A stretch of 64,000 nt of DNA from Paenibacillus sp. 1001270B_150601_E10 (GCF_015558675.1 NZ_JADMOL010000003.1:414813-478812); one strand, 5' to 3'; numbered from the stretch's first letter, positions 1-9,432 are shown. Notes: a model not told the origin generated them from the sequence alone. Translations and numbers: made by a program.

Positions 1-256
1 CTATATCGCGTTCATGCATCAGGGGAAACTGCTGTTTAGCGAAGAGAAGGACATGCTGCTTGATCGGTATGGCGTTCTGAAATGCACGAAGGAGGATCTT
101 GCTCGAATCGACCCCTCGCTCATTCAAGGAGTAAGACAGCATCAATTTGGTGCGGAAGCACTCGTAGAACGAAGTTCTCTTCCGGGAGCCTGGACGGTGG
201 AGCGAGCAACCATCGAGGATATTATGATCTTTTTTGCAAAGGAGAACGGACGATGA
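1..256 (+). CDS. ABC transporter ATP-binding protein, C-terminal fragment (5' end outside window)
   Basis: The reading frame is open from the first base and ends at TGA 254-256. About 84 residues are visible. They match the C-terminal tail of ATPases of ABC-2 exporters: a 'G.LLFSEEKD.LLDRYGVLKC' stretch, where the D-loop/H-loop region has already passed, then a regulatory tail. The Walker and signature motifs lie upstream, outside the window. The stop overlaps the start of the permease gene (ATGA), so the two are translationally coupled. The assignment rests on the tail sequence and the neighbour. The substrate cannot be told. Confidence 0.75.
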   Translation, partial: YIAFMHQGKLLFSEEKDMLLDRYGVLKCTKEDLARIDPSLIQGVRQHQFGAEALVERSSLPGAWTVERATIEDIMIFFAKENGR

Positions 257-867
257 AAGGACTACTGTTTAAGGACTTATTTACGATCAAGATGCAATCA
301 ACCTTCCTGCTGCTTGTCGTCTTTCTTGGTGCTTTCCTTACGTTTAGCAATGGGAACTCAGGCTTCCTAATTGTTATCCTGGGCATCGTTCTCCCCGTCA
401 ACGCTATAGCGTTCGATGAAAAGGCCAATTGGGACAAGTACGCGTTAACCATGCCTATATCCCGAAGAGACCTTGTTACAAGCAAATATGTACTCAGTCT
501 TATCGTTCTCGTACTAGCGACCATCCTAAGCGCCATATTTATGTTCCTGATCCGAAAAGGGGATGCTTCCACCAACTTTGCCGCTCTCGGAGGCAGCTTG
601 CTCGCTGGCATGCTGCTGATCTCGCTGCTGCTGCCGCTGTGCTTTAAGCTCGGGACGGAAAAAGCGCGTCTCTTTCTGATCCTCATCGTGTTCAGCGTCG
701 TCGGAATTGGAACGTTTATTTTAAGCAATGATCGAGGCATATCCTTTAACCTTGGCGAGTCTTCCCTTTATACGTTAGTGGGCTCGATCGCCATTGCCAT
801 TCTATTGATCTTCATCTTCTCTATGTTTCTGTCCATACGAATCATGGAGAAGAAGGAAATAGCCTAG
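253..867 (+). CDS. ABC-2 type exporter permease
   Basis: A 204-residue integral membrane protein that should partner the ATPase ending at 256. The ATG at 253 overlaps the ATPase stop. An in-frame extension back to 82 lies over the ATPase frame and is not needed. About six hydrophobic helices are visible: residues 15-30, 35-55, 85-105, 120-140, 150-165 and 180-200. A conserved patch 'AFDEKANWDKYALTMPISRRD' after the second helix (cut here) is typical of the ABC2_membrane_5 family, in which the permease follows its ATPase directly. The known family role is export of small molecules or peptides, often linked to antibiotic or envelope stress. The substrate here is unknown. Confidence 0.8.
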   Translation: MKGLLFKDLFTIKMQSTFLLLVVFLGAFLTFSNGNSGFLIVILGIVLPVNAIAFDEKANWDKYALTMPISRRDLVTSKYVLSLIVLVLATILSAIFMFLIRKGDASTNFAALGGSLLAGMLLISLLLPLCFKLGTEKARLFLILIVFSVVGIGTFILSNDRGISFNLGESSLYTLVGSIAIAILLIFIFSMFLSIRIMEKKEIA

Positions 868-920
868 ACTTTTAAGGCACAACTATTTCTCAGGAAATAG
901 ACGCCTTTGGACAAAAAGAG

Positions 921-977
921 ACAGACCCTTACATGGTACCTACGAAAAGGTTAAGCGTGTAAAGGTCTGTTTTTCTT
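921..977. terminator. Bidirectional intrinsic terminator
   Basis: Inverted repeat ACAGACCCTTACA (921-933) / TGTAAAGGTCTGT (958-970) with one mismatch. It is followed by a T-rich run on the + strand (968-977) and preceded by an A-run that gives a T-run on the - strand. It sits between the convergent ABC-2 permease and the nucleotidase gene. Confidence 0.75.
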
Positions 978-1012
978 TATGCGCTGAACATCCGGCTGTC
1001 CCTAAGGAGTGC

Positions 1013-2650
1013 TTATGAAGAGAGACGGGCATTGCTGTCGTCTGATTCACCCGCTGTTAGGGGCTGCGTAGACGCAAAGACTCTCCAATTGCCGTTGCAG
1101 GACGCTTCAATCATTCCTTTTTCACGAATATAGCCTGCGATCAGTTCCGACATATCAATCGTCACTTCCCGAACGACCGGCTTGCCGCGATACATCTCGT
1201 ACTCTCCGCCGCCTCCTGCACGATAATTGTTCATGGCGACCTCGTATTCTTGGTCAGGCTCAATCGGAGCACCATGTCGAGTAAGCTTCACAACACGCTC
1301 TCCTACCTTCCTAGATACATCAAGCTCATACTCAATGCCTTCCCACATGTCATAGTTATAATGCTGAGCCTTCGGCTCGATGAAGGAACGGCTCACGCCT
1401 ATCGTCCCATCCGCCTGCATCGTAAAGTAGGAAGCACTCTGCTCCAGCGCTTTGCGAATATCTGCGCCTGATACACGAAGCACCGTAAGTGTATTAGGAT
1501 AAATAAAGTTTGTTAGAATGTCGCGCATCGTAATCGTACTCTCGAATCCATGCGTATCCTCACTGAGCAGCGCTGTGTTGGAAATATCCGCACCCGTCGC
1601 CTCCATCTGCACCTTGTTCACGAACTCGATAAAGGGATGGTCCTTTAGTCTCAACGCATGCGGGCTCTCAATCTTCATCTGGCCAACCACTGCACCGAGC
1701 TTTTCATCGAGCCATGCTTGTGTCTCGGCTTCACGTTGTCGGATGGCCTCCAGCACCTCAGCATCCTTCGCATAAGACTCATTGCAAGCTATCAGCTCGA
1801 CGCTCTTCTCCTTTAAGAGAAAACGTCCTTCTTGGCGTTCAAAGACGGCCTCCAGCTTGCCCAGCACCTGTCCATTGCAGCCTGGTTGAATCACGGTTAC
1901 CCCATTGATCTCTCCTGTCAGCTTCCGATGCTGATGCCCGGTGATGAGCATGTCGATCCCTTCAACCTCTATACACATCGCGTAGCCTTGGTTCTCTCCC
2001 GTATATCGTTCCGTCCATTCGCCGCTCCTGACATCCCGTTCGAACCCGCCATGATAGGCGACAACCATAAGATCTGGCTGCTCCTTAGCTCGAATCCGCG
2101 GCACCCAAGTCTTCACGGTCTCCAACGCATCGTGAAAGACTAGGCCTTCTATATGATCAGGGTGCTCCCAATTCGGGATGTAATGCGTCGTAACACCCAG
2201 TATCGCAACTTTAACCTCTCCATGCCGTTTAATGATATATGGGGTTCCAAAATATGGTTGTTTGGTCTTTCTTTCAACAATCCCAGCTGATAGCCACGGG
2301 AAAGATCCTTCTCCTGTCACCTGCTGCAAATAGGCGCGGCCATAGTTGAATTCATGATTGCCAATGACAGCGGCATCATAGCCTAATGAAGACAAAGCTG
2401 CGATCGCTGGATTCGGCTCATTCGGCTTTATATTGGCTGCAAAGTAGGTCAATGGCGTTCCTTGAATGAGGTCGCCGTTATCAATTAGAATCAAATCCGG
2501 GTCTTCTGTGCGCTCCGCCTTTATCCGAGTTGCGAGCCTTGCAAGGCCTGTAGGGATATCCTCTTGGGTCCGATAGCTGATTGAGCTTATATACCCATGG
2601 ATGTCACTGGTTACGAGAATGGTACAGCGTTGAATGGCTTGCTCCGTCAA
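1013..2650 (-). CDS. Cytoplasmic metallophosphoesterase / 5'-nucleotidase family protein
   Basis: A protein of 545 residues with the two-domain layout of UDP-sugar hydrolase/5'-nucleotidase enzymes. The N-terminal calcineurin-like domain shows the dimetal motifs TSDIHGY, DNGDLIQGTP, GNHEFNYG, AYHGG and TGHQHR. The C-terminal 5_nucleotid_C substrate domain follows (about residues 330-500), with an 'NNYRAGGGGEY' segment. There is no signal peptide, unlike the secreted members, so it should act in the cytoplasm on nucleotides or sugar nucleotides (resembles Bacillus YunD). TTG at 2650 is preferred as start: the GTG at 2659 is part of its own ribosome site AGAGGTGAG, which sits correctly for the TTG. 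Confidence 0.85.
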   Translation of the reverse strand: MTEQAIQRCTILVTSDIHGYISSISYRTQEDIPTGLARLATRIKAERTEDPDLILIDNGDLIQGTPLTYFAANIKPNEPNPAIAALSSLGYDAAVIGNHEFNYGRAYLQQVTGEGSFPWLSAGIVERKTKQPYFGTPYIIKRHGEVKVAILGVTTHYIPNWEHPDHIEGLVFHDALETVKTWVPRIRAKEQPDLMVVAYHGGFERDVRSGEWTERYTGENQGYAMCIEVEGIDMLITGHQHRKLTGEINGVTVIQPGCNGQVLGKLEAVFERQEGRFLLKEKSVELIACNESYAKDAEVLEAIRQREAETQAWLDEKLGAVVGQMKIESPHALRLKDHPFIEFVNKVQMEATGADISNTALLSEDTHGFESTITMRDILTNFIYPNTLTVLRVSGADIRKALEQSASYFTMQADGTIGVSRSFIEPKAQHYNYDMWEGIEYELDVSRKVGERVVKLTRHGAPIEPDQEYEVAMNNYRAGGGGEYEMYRGKPVVREVTIDMSELIAGYIREKGMIEASCNGNWRVFASTQPLTAGESDDSNARLSS

Positions 2651-2925
2651 TAAACTCACCTCTTCTGTATATGTAGGATGGACGATGGCTTCGATAAGCT
2701 CGATGGCTTCTACATCTAGTGTACGTTTGAATTGTTAACGCACATCCTTGATTTTGTGAAAAAAAATTTTTTGAAGTGAAGGACCTTCAAAGAAGAGCAG
2801 CCGTAATTAGAGGTTAAGGTTATCACGAGTAAGCATGATATGTTCGACCTAACGTATGCATAGATTCATATGTGGCAAGATAAACGTTCTTGACAGGCAA
2901 GTCTCATTTCATGGAGGTGATTCTA

Positions 2926-3219
2926 TTGTTTCATACCCGATTAAAACAAATATCCTATGTGATTATCGCAGCAGGCGTCCTGCTCTTGCTACTTGGTCTC
3001 TGGTATACCATCCCTAGATCAGTCGAATCTACGACGCCTGAGCATGTCTACTGGACATGGACAGTGATGAGAATTTCCTTCCCGCTTAGCGGCCTTACAT
3101 TGATCGTCATCGGCGTCTTGAACCTCCGCATGTTCCGCCTTGTACAAGAGGAGACACTGCAGCTGCGAAAGGAACTCGCAGAGCTTCGCCAACGGATAGA
3201 CCATACAGATGGAAAATAG
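2926..3219 (+). CDS. Small two-helix membrane protein with C-terminal coiled coil
   Basis: A protein of 97 residues starting at TTG 2926, placed behind a very strong GGAGGTGAT site (2913-2921). The upstream TTG at 2890 has no such site. Two transmembrane helices (about residues 8-25 and 45-65) are followed by a charged heptad-like helix (VQEETLQLRKELAELRQRI). No family is recognised. It stands alone between the nucleotidase and the phosphonate operon, and its function is unknown. Confidence 0.6.
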   Translation: MFHTRLKQISYVIIAAGVLLLLLGLWYTIPRSVESTTPEHVYWTWTVMRISFPLSGLTLIVIGVLNLRMFRLVQEETLQLRKELAELRQRIDHTDGK

Positions 3220-3329
3220 GAAACCATAAGCCACCTCCTCCTATTGAGCCAATAATGCTTAGCCTTTCCTCTAAAACCACCTATATCAAGGAGAGCCGTT
3301 CGAACAACCAAGGATGAATCTCCCTAATT

Positions 3330-3383
3330 TTTACAAATTCTTCGCATCCGCTTTACGGCCCGATAATCCTATCCCTTTATAGT
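3330..3383 (+). promoter_or_regulatory. PhoP-box-like array and -10 upstream of phnD
   Basis: Three TT-type hexamers repeat at exactly 11 nt: TTTACA (3330-3335), TTCGCA (3341-3346) and TTTACG (3352-3357). A -10-like TATAGT follows at 3378-3383. Phosphate-starvation PhoP boxes in Bacillus are TT(A/T/C)ACA-like hexamers with an 11-nt period upstream of the -10. Control of the transporter by PhoP is inferred from this match; the middle hexamer is weak. Confidence 0.45.
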
Positions 3384-3428
3384 AGAACAAGCACCAGCAA
3401 AACTATTCCTACTATGGAGGGTATTCTT

Positions 3429-4400
3429 TTGAAAAACGTAGCTAAGATCATCATTCCTCTATTGCTGTCTCTTATGTTCATTAGCGCATGCGGCAGCAAT
3501 GCTTCGAGCAGTACGAATGACCAAGCCTCCAACCAACCAGAACAAGCGAATAGCTCCGCACCTAAGCAAGAAGGCTATGTCCCTGAGACCTTAACCGTTC
3601 AATTCGTTCCTTCTCAAAATGCAGATACGCTCGAGGCGAAGGCGAAGCCGCTTGAGAAGCTGCTTTCCGACCGCTTAGGCATCCCTGTAAAAGTAAGCAT
3701 CTCGACGGATTACAATACGATTATCGAAGCCATGGCATCGAAAAAAGTAGATGTAGGCTTCCTCCCTCCGACCGCCTATGTGCTGGCGAAGGACAAAGGC
3801 GCTGCTGAAGTCATCCTGCAAGCGCAGCGCTACGGCGTTGAAGATGAGACGGGCGCTCCAACAGAGGAGCTTGTCGATTTCTACAAATCGATGATCATCG
3901 TGAAGAAAGATTCGAAGATTCAAAGCGTGAAGGACCTTAAAGGTGCAAAGATCGCTTATCAAAATGTGACATCCTCTGCCGGCTTTGTCTGGCCAGCAGG
4001 CAAGCTGATGGAAGAAGGACTTGACCCGCTTAAGGATGTGCAGCCTATTACGGTAAAAGGCCATGATCAAGGGGTACTTGCCGTATTGAACGGCGACGTG
4101 GACGCTGCCGCAATCTTCCAGGATGCGCGTAATGTCGTGAAAAAGGACTATCCAACGGTATTCGAGGACACTCGTGTCCTGACTTTCACCGAGAATATTC
4201 CGAATGATACGATTACCGTCCGTTCCGATATGAATCCGGAATGGAGCGAAAAGCTGCAAAATGCATTTATCGAGATCGGCAAAGATGAGGAAGGCCGCGG
4301 CATTATTCGCGAAATTTACTCCCATGAGGGATATGTAAAGTCCCAAGACAGCGTATTTGAAATCGTGCGTGAATACGGTGAGAAAGTAAAGGCTGAATAG
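3429..4400 (+). CDS. phnD: Phosphonate/phosphate ABC transporter substrate-binding lipoprotein (PhnD family)
   Basis: A protein of 323 residues starting at TTG 3429 with a GGAGGG site; an ATG at 3414 is part of the same site region. It has a lipoprotein signal peptide ending in a 'FISAC' lipobox, then a Ser/Asn-rich linker. The PhnD-type periplasmic-binding fold follows: [23 protein letters not shown], then [17 protein letters not shown] and [16 protein letters not shown]. It captures phosphonate, phosphite or phosphate outside the membrane for the PhnC-PhnE-PhnE importer encoded next. No C-P lyase genes are visible, so the actual ligand is open. Confidence 0.92.
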   Translation: MKNVAKIIIPLLLSLMFISACGSNASSSTNDQASNQPEQANSSAPKQEGYVPETLTVQFVPSQNADTLEAKAKPLEKLLSDRLGIPVKVSISTDYNTIIEAMASKKVDVGFLPPTAYVLAKDKGAAEVILQAQRYGVEDETGAPTEELVDFYKSMIIVKKDSKIQSVKDLKGAKIAYQNVTSSAGFVWPAGKLMEEGLDPLKDVQPITVKGHDQGVLAVLNGDVDAAAIFQDARNVVKKDYPTVFEDTRVLTFTENIPNDTITVRSDMNPEWSEKLQNAFIEIGKDEEGRGIIREIYSHEGYVKSQDSVFEIVREYGEKVKAE

Positions 4401-4450
4401 CGCTTTAGCTTGCAAATTCGCATATCCCCCTCTTTTCGCATATAAACCGC

Positions 4451-4494
4451 AGCGGAACCAGTTGAAGTACGGATGTGCTTCGGCTGGTTCTGCT
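4451..4494 (+). other. Intercistronic hairpin between phnD and phnC
   Basis: Inverted repeat AGCGGAACCAG (4451-4461) / CTGGTTCTGCT (4484-4494): 11 pairs with one G-U and no T-run. Such hairpins after binding-protein genes commonly protect the upstream mRNA or partially limit readthrough, giving more binding protein than ATPase. That role is inferred. Confidence 0.55.
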
Positions 4495-4527
4495 TATGTC
4501 TACCTTATTGATAAAGGACTGATCATC

Positions 4528-5301
4528 TTGATAGAACTTCGTCATGTATCCAAATCCTATCCAAACGGAGTTAAAGGACTGCAGGACATTAACCTGACGA
4601 TTCAGCCTGGCGAATTCATCGCTGTTGTGGGCTTGTCAGGTGCCGGGAAGTCTACGCTGCTTCGCTCTATTAATCGTCTGCACGAGATTACAGATGGAGA
4701 AATCCTCATAAATGGGGCCTCCATAACCAATGCCTCTGGCAAAGAGCTGCGCACGATTCGCCGCAGCATCGGCATGATCTTTCAGAGCTTCAATCTTGTG
4801 AAGCGGACCACCGTGCTTCGAAATGTGCTTGCGGGCCGCGTCGGCTACCATTCGACGATGCGTACCCTGCTTGGCCTCTTCCCCGAGCACGACAAAGAGC
4901 TCGCCTTCCGCGCCTTAGAGCGCGTCAATATTGTAGAAAAAGCCTATACGCGCTCGGACGAGCTGTCTGGTGGACAGCAGCAGCGCGTTGCCATTGCTCG
5001 CGTCTTGGCGCAAGAGGCTAAAATAATTTTGGCCGATGAGCCTGTAGCCTCTCTTGATCCGCTGACGACCAAGCAGGTTATGGATGATCTAAAGCGGATC
5101 AACCAGGAGCTTGGCATTACGACGCTTGTGAATTTGCATTTTATAGACCTGGCAAGGCAATATGCGACTCGCATTATCGGGCTGCGCGCAGGAGAGGTTG
5201 TCTTTGACGGACCTGTCCATGAAGCGACAGATGAGGTCTTCAACCATATCTATGGGCGTCCGATTCAGCAGGACGAGCTGCTCGGGGATCTCGTCGGATG
5301 A
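4528..5301 (+). CDS. phnC: Phosphonate ABC transporter ATP-binding protein
   Basis: A protein of 257 residues starting at TTG 4528, with an AAAGGA site 9 nt upstream; the ATG-led extension from 4462 lies in the hairpin region. ATPase motifs: Walker A GLSGAGKS (35-42), Q-loop MIFQSFNLV, signature LSGGQQQR, Walker B IILADEP, and H-loop '[10 protein letters not shown]' (LH in place of the more usual TH). It matches the PhnC length and sequence. It powers uptake through the two permeases that follow. Its stop overlaps the next start (5298). Confidence 0.92.
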   Translation: MIELRHVSKSYPNGVKGLQDINLTIQPGEFIAVVGLSGAGKSTLLRSINRLHEITDGEILINGASITNASGKELRTIRRSIGMIFQSFNLVKRTTVLRNVLAGRVGYHSTMRTLLGLFPEHDKELAFRALERVNIVEKAYTRSDELSGGQQQRVAIARVLAQEAKIILADEPVASLDPLTTKQVMDDLKRINQELGITTLVNLHFIDLARQYATRIIGLRAGEVVFDGPVHEATDEVFNHIYGRPIQQDELLGDLVG

Positions 5302-6119
5302 AGAGTGTAGAGACGCAGCACATCACCACATCTGAAGCAAGGTCCATGCCGAGACCGAAGGCTCCGGGCAGATTGAAAGTCATCCTCACCGTGCTCTTTA
5401 TTGTTCTGCTGCTTGTGGGCAGCGCCATAAAAACGGAGTCCTCCTTCAGCGAGCTGATTGTGGGACTTCCAAATATGCTTGACCTCATAAAAGAAATGTT
5501 TCCACCGCGTTGGTCGTACTTTGACGATATTACAGGTGCGATGCTGGAGACGATCCGGATGGCGATCGTTGGGACGACACTAGGTGCGATCTTGGCTATT
5601 CCAGTCGCCTTGCTGTGCGCCAGCAATTTGAATACAAATAAGTGGCTATCCTATCCGATTCGATTCTTACTGAATCTCATTCGGACCATTCCAGATTTGC
5701 TGCTCGCTGCGCTGTTTGTTGCCATTTTCGGGCTTGGTCCGCTTCCGGGTATCTTCGCCCTTACTATTTTCTCACTCGGGCTAATTGGAAAGCTTACGTA
5801 TGAAGCACTTGAAGCCATAGACCGCGGACCGTTGGAGGCGATGACTGCAGTAGGAGCAACACCAATGCAGCGGATTATATTCAGCGTCGTTCCCCAGATT
5901 CAAGCTCACTTCGTGTCCTACGTGCTGTACACATTCGAGATCAACGTTCGTGCCGCCGCTGTGCTAGGCCTTGTCGGCGCTGGAGGAATCGGACATTACT
6001 ACGAAGTAACGCTTGGATTTTTGGAGTACGACAAGACGTGCATGATCATCATCTTTACATTAGCGATCGTGTTATTCATTGATTGGATGAGCACGAAACT
6101 GAGGGAGAAGTTGCAATGA
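5298..6119 (+). CDS. phnE: Phosphonate ABC transporter permease (first PhnE)
   Basis: A 273-residue BPD_transp_1 permease. A short cytoplasmic N-terminus is followed by about six helices. The EAA coupling loop reads '[20 protein letters not shown]', then '[15 protein letters not shown]', as in PhnE. The ATG overlaps the phnC stop by 4 nt. Two different PhnE-like subunits in one operon are common in Firmicutes and would form a heterodimeric pore. Confidence 0.92.
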   Translation: MKSVETQHITTSEARSMPRPKAPGRLKVILTVLFIVLLLVGSAIKTESSFSELIVGLPNMLDLIKEMFPPRWSYFDDITGAMLETIRMAIVGTTLGAILAIPVALLCASNLNTNKWLSYPIRFLLNLIRTIPDLLLAALFVAIFGLGPLPGIFALTIFSLGLIGKLTYEALEAIDRGPLEAMTAVGATPMQRIIFSVVPQIQAHFVSYVLYTFEINVRAAAVLGLVGAGGIGHYYEVTLGFLEYDKTCMIIIFTLAIVLFIDWMSTKLREKLQ

Positions 6120-6928
6120 GCCATCCACCGCAATCATGGAATCCTATCGTCAAGAAGCCGCCTGTCAAAAAATCAAGATGGCTGATCGCAGCACTCCTTG
6201 TTCTCGTATATGTATGGGCTTTCTCAGGCGTTCCGTTAAACGGCTTTAAAGAAACCGCCTTGCAGGTGACCCAGGCGATTGTATCCGGCATCTTTTCACC
6301 CGACTGGGATTATGTGTACCTGCCGGACGGCGAGGACTTGCTGCGAGGGCTGCTTGATACATTAGCCATCTCCATTCTAAGCACCTTTATCTCAGCCGTG
6401 CTGTGTATTCCTTTTGCCTTCTGGGCCGCTTCGAATATAAGCGAGCATGGCATCATTTCCAAGACAGGCAAAGTCGCCCTTAGCATCATCCGTACCTTTC
6501 CTGAGATTGTAATGGCCATCTTATTTATCAAGGCTGTAGGTCCTGGCTCCTTTGCAGGCGTACTCGCCCTTGGCCTTCATTCCATCGGGATGCTTGGCAA
6601 GCTCTTCGCCGAGGAGGTGGAGCAGATCGACCGTGGTCCATCGGAAGCACTCATGGCAGCCGGCGCGAATCGCCTTCAGATCCTATGGTACGCGGTTATG
6701 CCACAGGTGCTGCCTGGATTCCTGTCCTATACGCTGTATCGCTTCGAAATCAACGTCCGCTCTGCGACCATCCTTGGCGTTATTGGAGCAGGCGGAATCG
6801 GAACACCGCTCATCTTTGCCTTAAGCACTCGAAATTGGGATCGCGTAGGCATCATTCTGCTTGGGATCATGATCATGATTACGATCATTGACCTTCTGTC
6901 TGGCGCGATTCGTAAAAAGCTCGTGTAA
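6116..6928 (+). CDS. phnE: Phosphonate ABC transporter permease (second PhnE)
   Basis: A 270-residue paralogue of the preceding permease. The start chosen is ATG 6116, overlapping the previous stop (ATGA) with GAGGGAGAAG upstream. It has about six helices, the EAA loop 'EEVEQIDRGPSEALMAAGAN' and the 'VIGAGGIGTPL' segment. It is the last gene of the phnDCEE unit and is followed by a terminator. Confidence 0.92.
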   Translation: MSHPPQSWNPIVKKPPVKKSRWLIAALLVLVYVWAFSGVPLNGFKETALQVTQAIVSGIFSPDWDYVYLPDGEDLLRGLLDTLAISILSTFISAVLCIPFAFWAASNISEHGIISKTGKVALSIIRTFPEIVMAILFIKAVGPGSFAGVLALGLHSIGMLGKLFAEEVEQIDRGPSEALMAAGANRLQILWYAVMPQVLPGFLSYTLYRFEINVRSATILGVIGAGGIGTPLIFALSTRNWDRVGIILLGIMIMITIIDLLSGAIRKKLV

Positions 6929-7008
6929 GAGCGATGCTGGTACATCTATAGATTATAGGCCAGCAAAAAAGGATGCATCCTCCATGTTATCTGGCTTCAT
7001 CACGCAAT

Positions 7009-7045
7009 AAACGCTTCGACTCCTAACGGTGATCGAAGCGTTTTT
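7009..7045 (+). terminator. Terminator after phnDCEE
   Basis: Perfect 11-bp stem AAACGCTTCGA (7009-7019) / TCGAAGCGTTT (7033-7043) running into five T. It closes the phn operon and lies just before the end of the convergent peptidoglycan-binding gene. Confidence 0.85.
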
Positions 7046-7053
7046 ACGTATGA

Positions 7054-7503
7054 CTATGCTCTAATCCGCTTCAGCACTCCCTCGCCCTGGCTCTCCCCAG
7101 CTCCATTCCCACTAGGGCGCCACTTTCCGCCGCCGTTCCATCTGCGAGGCGTTGGGAATTTATGCTTCACATATGCGTAATGTATGGATTTGAAGGTGCG
7201 ATTATCGACAACTCCAGTGACTGGAAGCCCATGTGTCTTCTGAAAATGCATGACGCCAGAGGCTGTGACGTTGTCATATTGGCCGTTAATTTCTCCGGAG
7301 TAGCTGCCCAAGGACTTGAGCATGCCTTGAATGACATATACATCCGCTCCTTGCGAACCTTTGCCAAATGCCGTTCCCTGGTGGGGCATGCCTATAAATA
7401 ATAGGATGGTTACGATCGTAAACACCGTGCTTCTAACCAAACCCTTTCTCCACTTCGCGTCTCCTGTACGTGGACATTGACTCAGCACTACTCGTTTATT
7501 CAT
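7054..7503 (-). CDS. Exported peptidoglycan-binding domain protein
   Basis: A protein of 149 residues from ATG 7503, which follows a GGAGGAGGC site; the longer frame to 7566 has no site. A basic N-terminus and one hydrophobic segment (about residues 22-40) form an uncleaved anchor or signal. One PG_binding_1 repeat follows (about 48-105: 'GADVYVIQGMLKSLGSYSG', then 'VMHFQKTHGLPVTGVVD'). The tail is Gly/Arg-rich. No catalytic domain (amidase, SleB) is present in this reading frame, so it is a cell-wall-binding or spore-cortex-associated accessory protein at best. Confidence 0.75.
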   Translation of the reverse strand: MNKRVVLSQCPRTGDAKWRKGLVRSTVFTIVTILLFIGMPHQGTAFGKGSQGADVYVIQGMLKSLGSYSGEINGQYDNVTASGVMHFQKTHGLPVTGVVDNRTFKSIHYAYVKHKFPTPRRWNGGGKWRPSGNGAGESQGEGVLKRIRA

Positions 7504-7674
7504 CTGCAAATGCCTCCTCCGAGTTCTCCGTGAGGTTGTTTGCCTTACTATTCCCCGATCCTTCAATTTCTACCATCCTTTTACTTCCGGCATAGGATTG
7601 AAGTACAAGCAAATAGGTAGAACGGGCAAAAGAGGCCATTCGACTTCGAGCATCTCCATAAAATATTTCATAAA

Positions 7675-7708
7675 TTTGGTTGTGCAACGACCAAAATCAT
7701 AGCATAAT
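7675..7708 (+). promoter_or_regulatory. Dyad operator over the nitrilase promoter
   Basis: Near-perfect dyad TTTGGTTGT (7675-7683) / ACGACCAAA (7687-7695), 8 of 9 pairs, covering a TTGTGC -35 candidate (7679-7684). A CATAAT -10 follows at 7703-7708 (18-bp spacer). The layout suggests a repressor site. The regulator is not identifiable from the window. Confidence 0.45.
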
Positions 7709-7739
7709 GAGGAAAAAATAACCTACATAGGAGGTCCTT

Positions 7740-8597
7740 ATGAAACTTCGAGTATCTGCCGTACAGTATGACCTTCATACCATTCATTCCTTTGAACAAT
7801 TTGCGAAGCAGTGCGAGCACTATGTGAAAACGGCGCAAGAATACGGCTCAGAATTTATTTTATTTCCAGAGTTTATTACCACGCAGCTCATGTCCATTGG
7901 AGACGAACATGGACAAGCATTAACGATACAGGACCTTCCTGACTTTACAGATCTGTATATCGAGCTGTTTGCGTCCTTGGCTAAGACGTCTGGCATGCAT
8001 ATTATCGGAGGGACCCACGTCATTCGCAAGGGTGAGCATCTCTATAATGTAGCGCATCTGTTCTTTCCGGATGGCCGCGTGGAGACGCAGGCGAAGCTTC
8101 ATATAACGCCTACCGAAGTGACGGAATGGAACATGAACAAGGGTGATGGCCTTCAAGTATTCGAAACGGAGAAAGGCATCATCGCGATGCTGACCTGCTA
8201 TGATATTGAGTTTCCGGAGATAGTGCGCATGGCAAAAGCCCGCGGTGCAGACGTTATCTTCTGCCCGTCCTGTACAGATGACCGTCACGGGTTCCATCGC
8301 GTTCGCTATACGAGCCATGCTAGAGCGATTGAGAATCAGATCTATATCGTACTGACAGGAACTGTAGGATCCTTGCCTACCGTTGATTTTATGAGGGCGA
8401 ACTTCGGGCAGGCTGCGATTATTACGCCGAATGACATCCCATTCCCGCCTAAAGGACTGCTCGCAGAAGGCGAGATCAATCAGGATATGATTGTTACCGC
8501 AGATCTTGATCTTGCCCTTCTCGAAGAAGTGCGTGAGCGCGGCTCTGTCACGACTTGGCGCGATCGCCGCACGGATCTTTATACGGATTGGAGCTAA
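7740..8597 (+). CDS. Carbon-nitrogen hydrolase (nitrilase superfamily)
   Basis: A 285-residue enzyme with ATG after GGAGGTCCTT. The nitrilase triad is visible: E44 (LFPEF), K119 (AKLHITP) and C153 (LTCYDIEFPE). It hydrolyses a C-N bond, probably an amide. It closely resembles the hydrolase half of Bacillus YhcX, in which an N-terminal GNAT domain is fused to a nitrilase domain. Here the acetyltransferase is encoded separately, immediately downstream. The substrate is unknown. Confidence 0.88.
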   Translation: MKLRVSAVQYDLHTIHSFEQFAKQCEHYVKTAQEYGSEFILFPEFITTQLMSIGDEHGQALTIQDLPDFTDLYIELFASLAKTSGMHIIGGTHVIRKGEHLYNVAHLFFPDGRVETQAKLHITPTEVTEWNMNKGDGLQVFETEKGIIAMLTCYDIEFPEIVRMAKARGADVIFCPSCTDDRHGFHRVRYTSHARAIENQIYIVLTGTVGSLPTVDFMRANFGQAAIITPNDIPFPPKGLLAEGEINQDMIVTADLDLALLEEVRERGSVTTWRDRRTDLYTDWS

Positions 8598-8757
8598 GGA
8601 TGTTCATCGGGAGATGATCAATGAACAGCATGGTCCCATCAAGTGTGGAATAACAACTCTTTTTGCTATTTTGCAGTATGGTTCACCCTAACATTTGCTT
8701 CGGCAGGCCATATCTGTATTCATGTTCACGCTCATCACCAAAAGAGGAGGGGTTACG

Positions 8758-9432
8758 CTGTACCGCAAACACTTATACGTCTTCGATCAGCACCAGCCGA
8801 TCCCTGCAGTCGTCCGGTCCTACACCCATTCAGATATACCTGAACTGCTTGCGATTCAGCAGGAGAGCTTTCCACCTCCTTTCCCTTCTGAGCTGTGGTG
8901 GAATAAGGAACAGCTTCACAATCACATCACATGGTTCCCTGAGGGCGCATTATGTATGGAGATCAATGGGCAGTTGGCAGGTTCCATGACAGCCTTGCTC
9001 GTCGATGATGCTGCTCGTGAAGAAGATCATCCTTGGGAACAGATTACGGATTCCGGCTATATCCGCAGCCACAATCCTAATGGCGGTACGCTTTATGTCG
9101 TCGATATAAGCGTACGGCCCGCTTATCGCAAGCTTGGCATCGGCAAGTGCTTGATGCAGGCCATGTATGATGTTGTGATTCATAATGGACTCACGCGAAT
9201 GCTCGGTGGAGGACGAATGCCCGGCTATCATCTGCATGCTGACAGCATGACCGCCTCGCAATATCTCGATGCTGTTGTAAGAGGCGAGCTTAAGGACCCT
9301 GTCATCACGTTTCTGATGCGCTGCGGCCGCACGCCAGTTAGGGTCGTGGAGCATTATTTGGAGGATGAAGAATCCTGTCACTATGGAGCTCTTATGGAGT
9401 GGAACAATCCTTTTAAGAAAAACAATGACTAG
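8758..9432 (+). CDS. GNAT-family N-acetyltransferase with apparent CTG start
   Basis: A protein of 224 residues if it starts at CTG 8758, which follows the strong site AGAGGAGGGG (8743-8752) at 7-8 nt. The only in-frame ATG upstream (8722) has no ribosome site, and no in-frame ATG, GTG or TTG sits at the right distance. GNAT fold: motif A 'VVDISVRPAYRKLGIGKCLM' (about 110-129) binds acetyl-CoA, then GGGRMPGYH. Together with the nitrilase it corresponds to a split YhcX-type pair. Confidence 0.8.
   Translation: MYRKHLYVFDQHQPIPAVVRSYTHSDIPELLAIQQESFPPPFPSELWWNKEQLHNHITWFPEGALCMEINGQLAGSMTALLVDDAAREEDHPWEQITDSGYIRSHNPNGGTLYVVDISVRPAYRKLGIGKCLMQAMYDVVIHNGLTRMLGGGRMPGYHLHADSMTASQYLDAVVRGELKDPVITFLMRCGRTPVRVVEHYLEDEESCHYGALMEWNNPFKKNND

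Noticed and set aside
2648-2659. GTG 2659 as start of the 5'-nucleotidase-like gene
   Set aside because: The GTG is inside the AGAGGTGAG ribosome site that serves TTG 2650.
3675-4415. 246-codon frame antisense to phnD
   Set aside because: No ribosome site, no protein-like motifs; phnD on the + strand is unambiguous.
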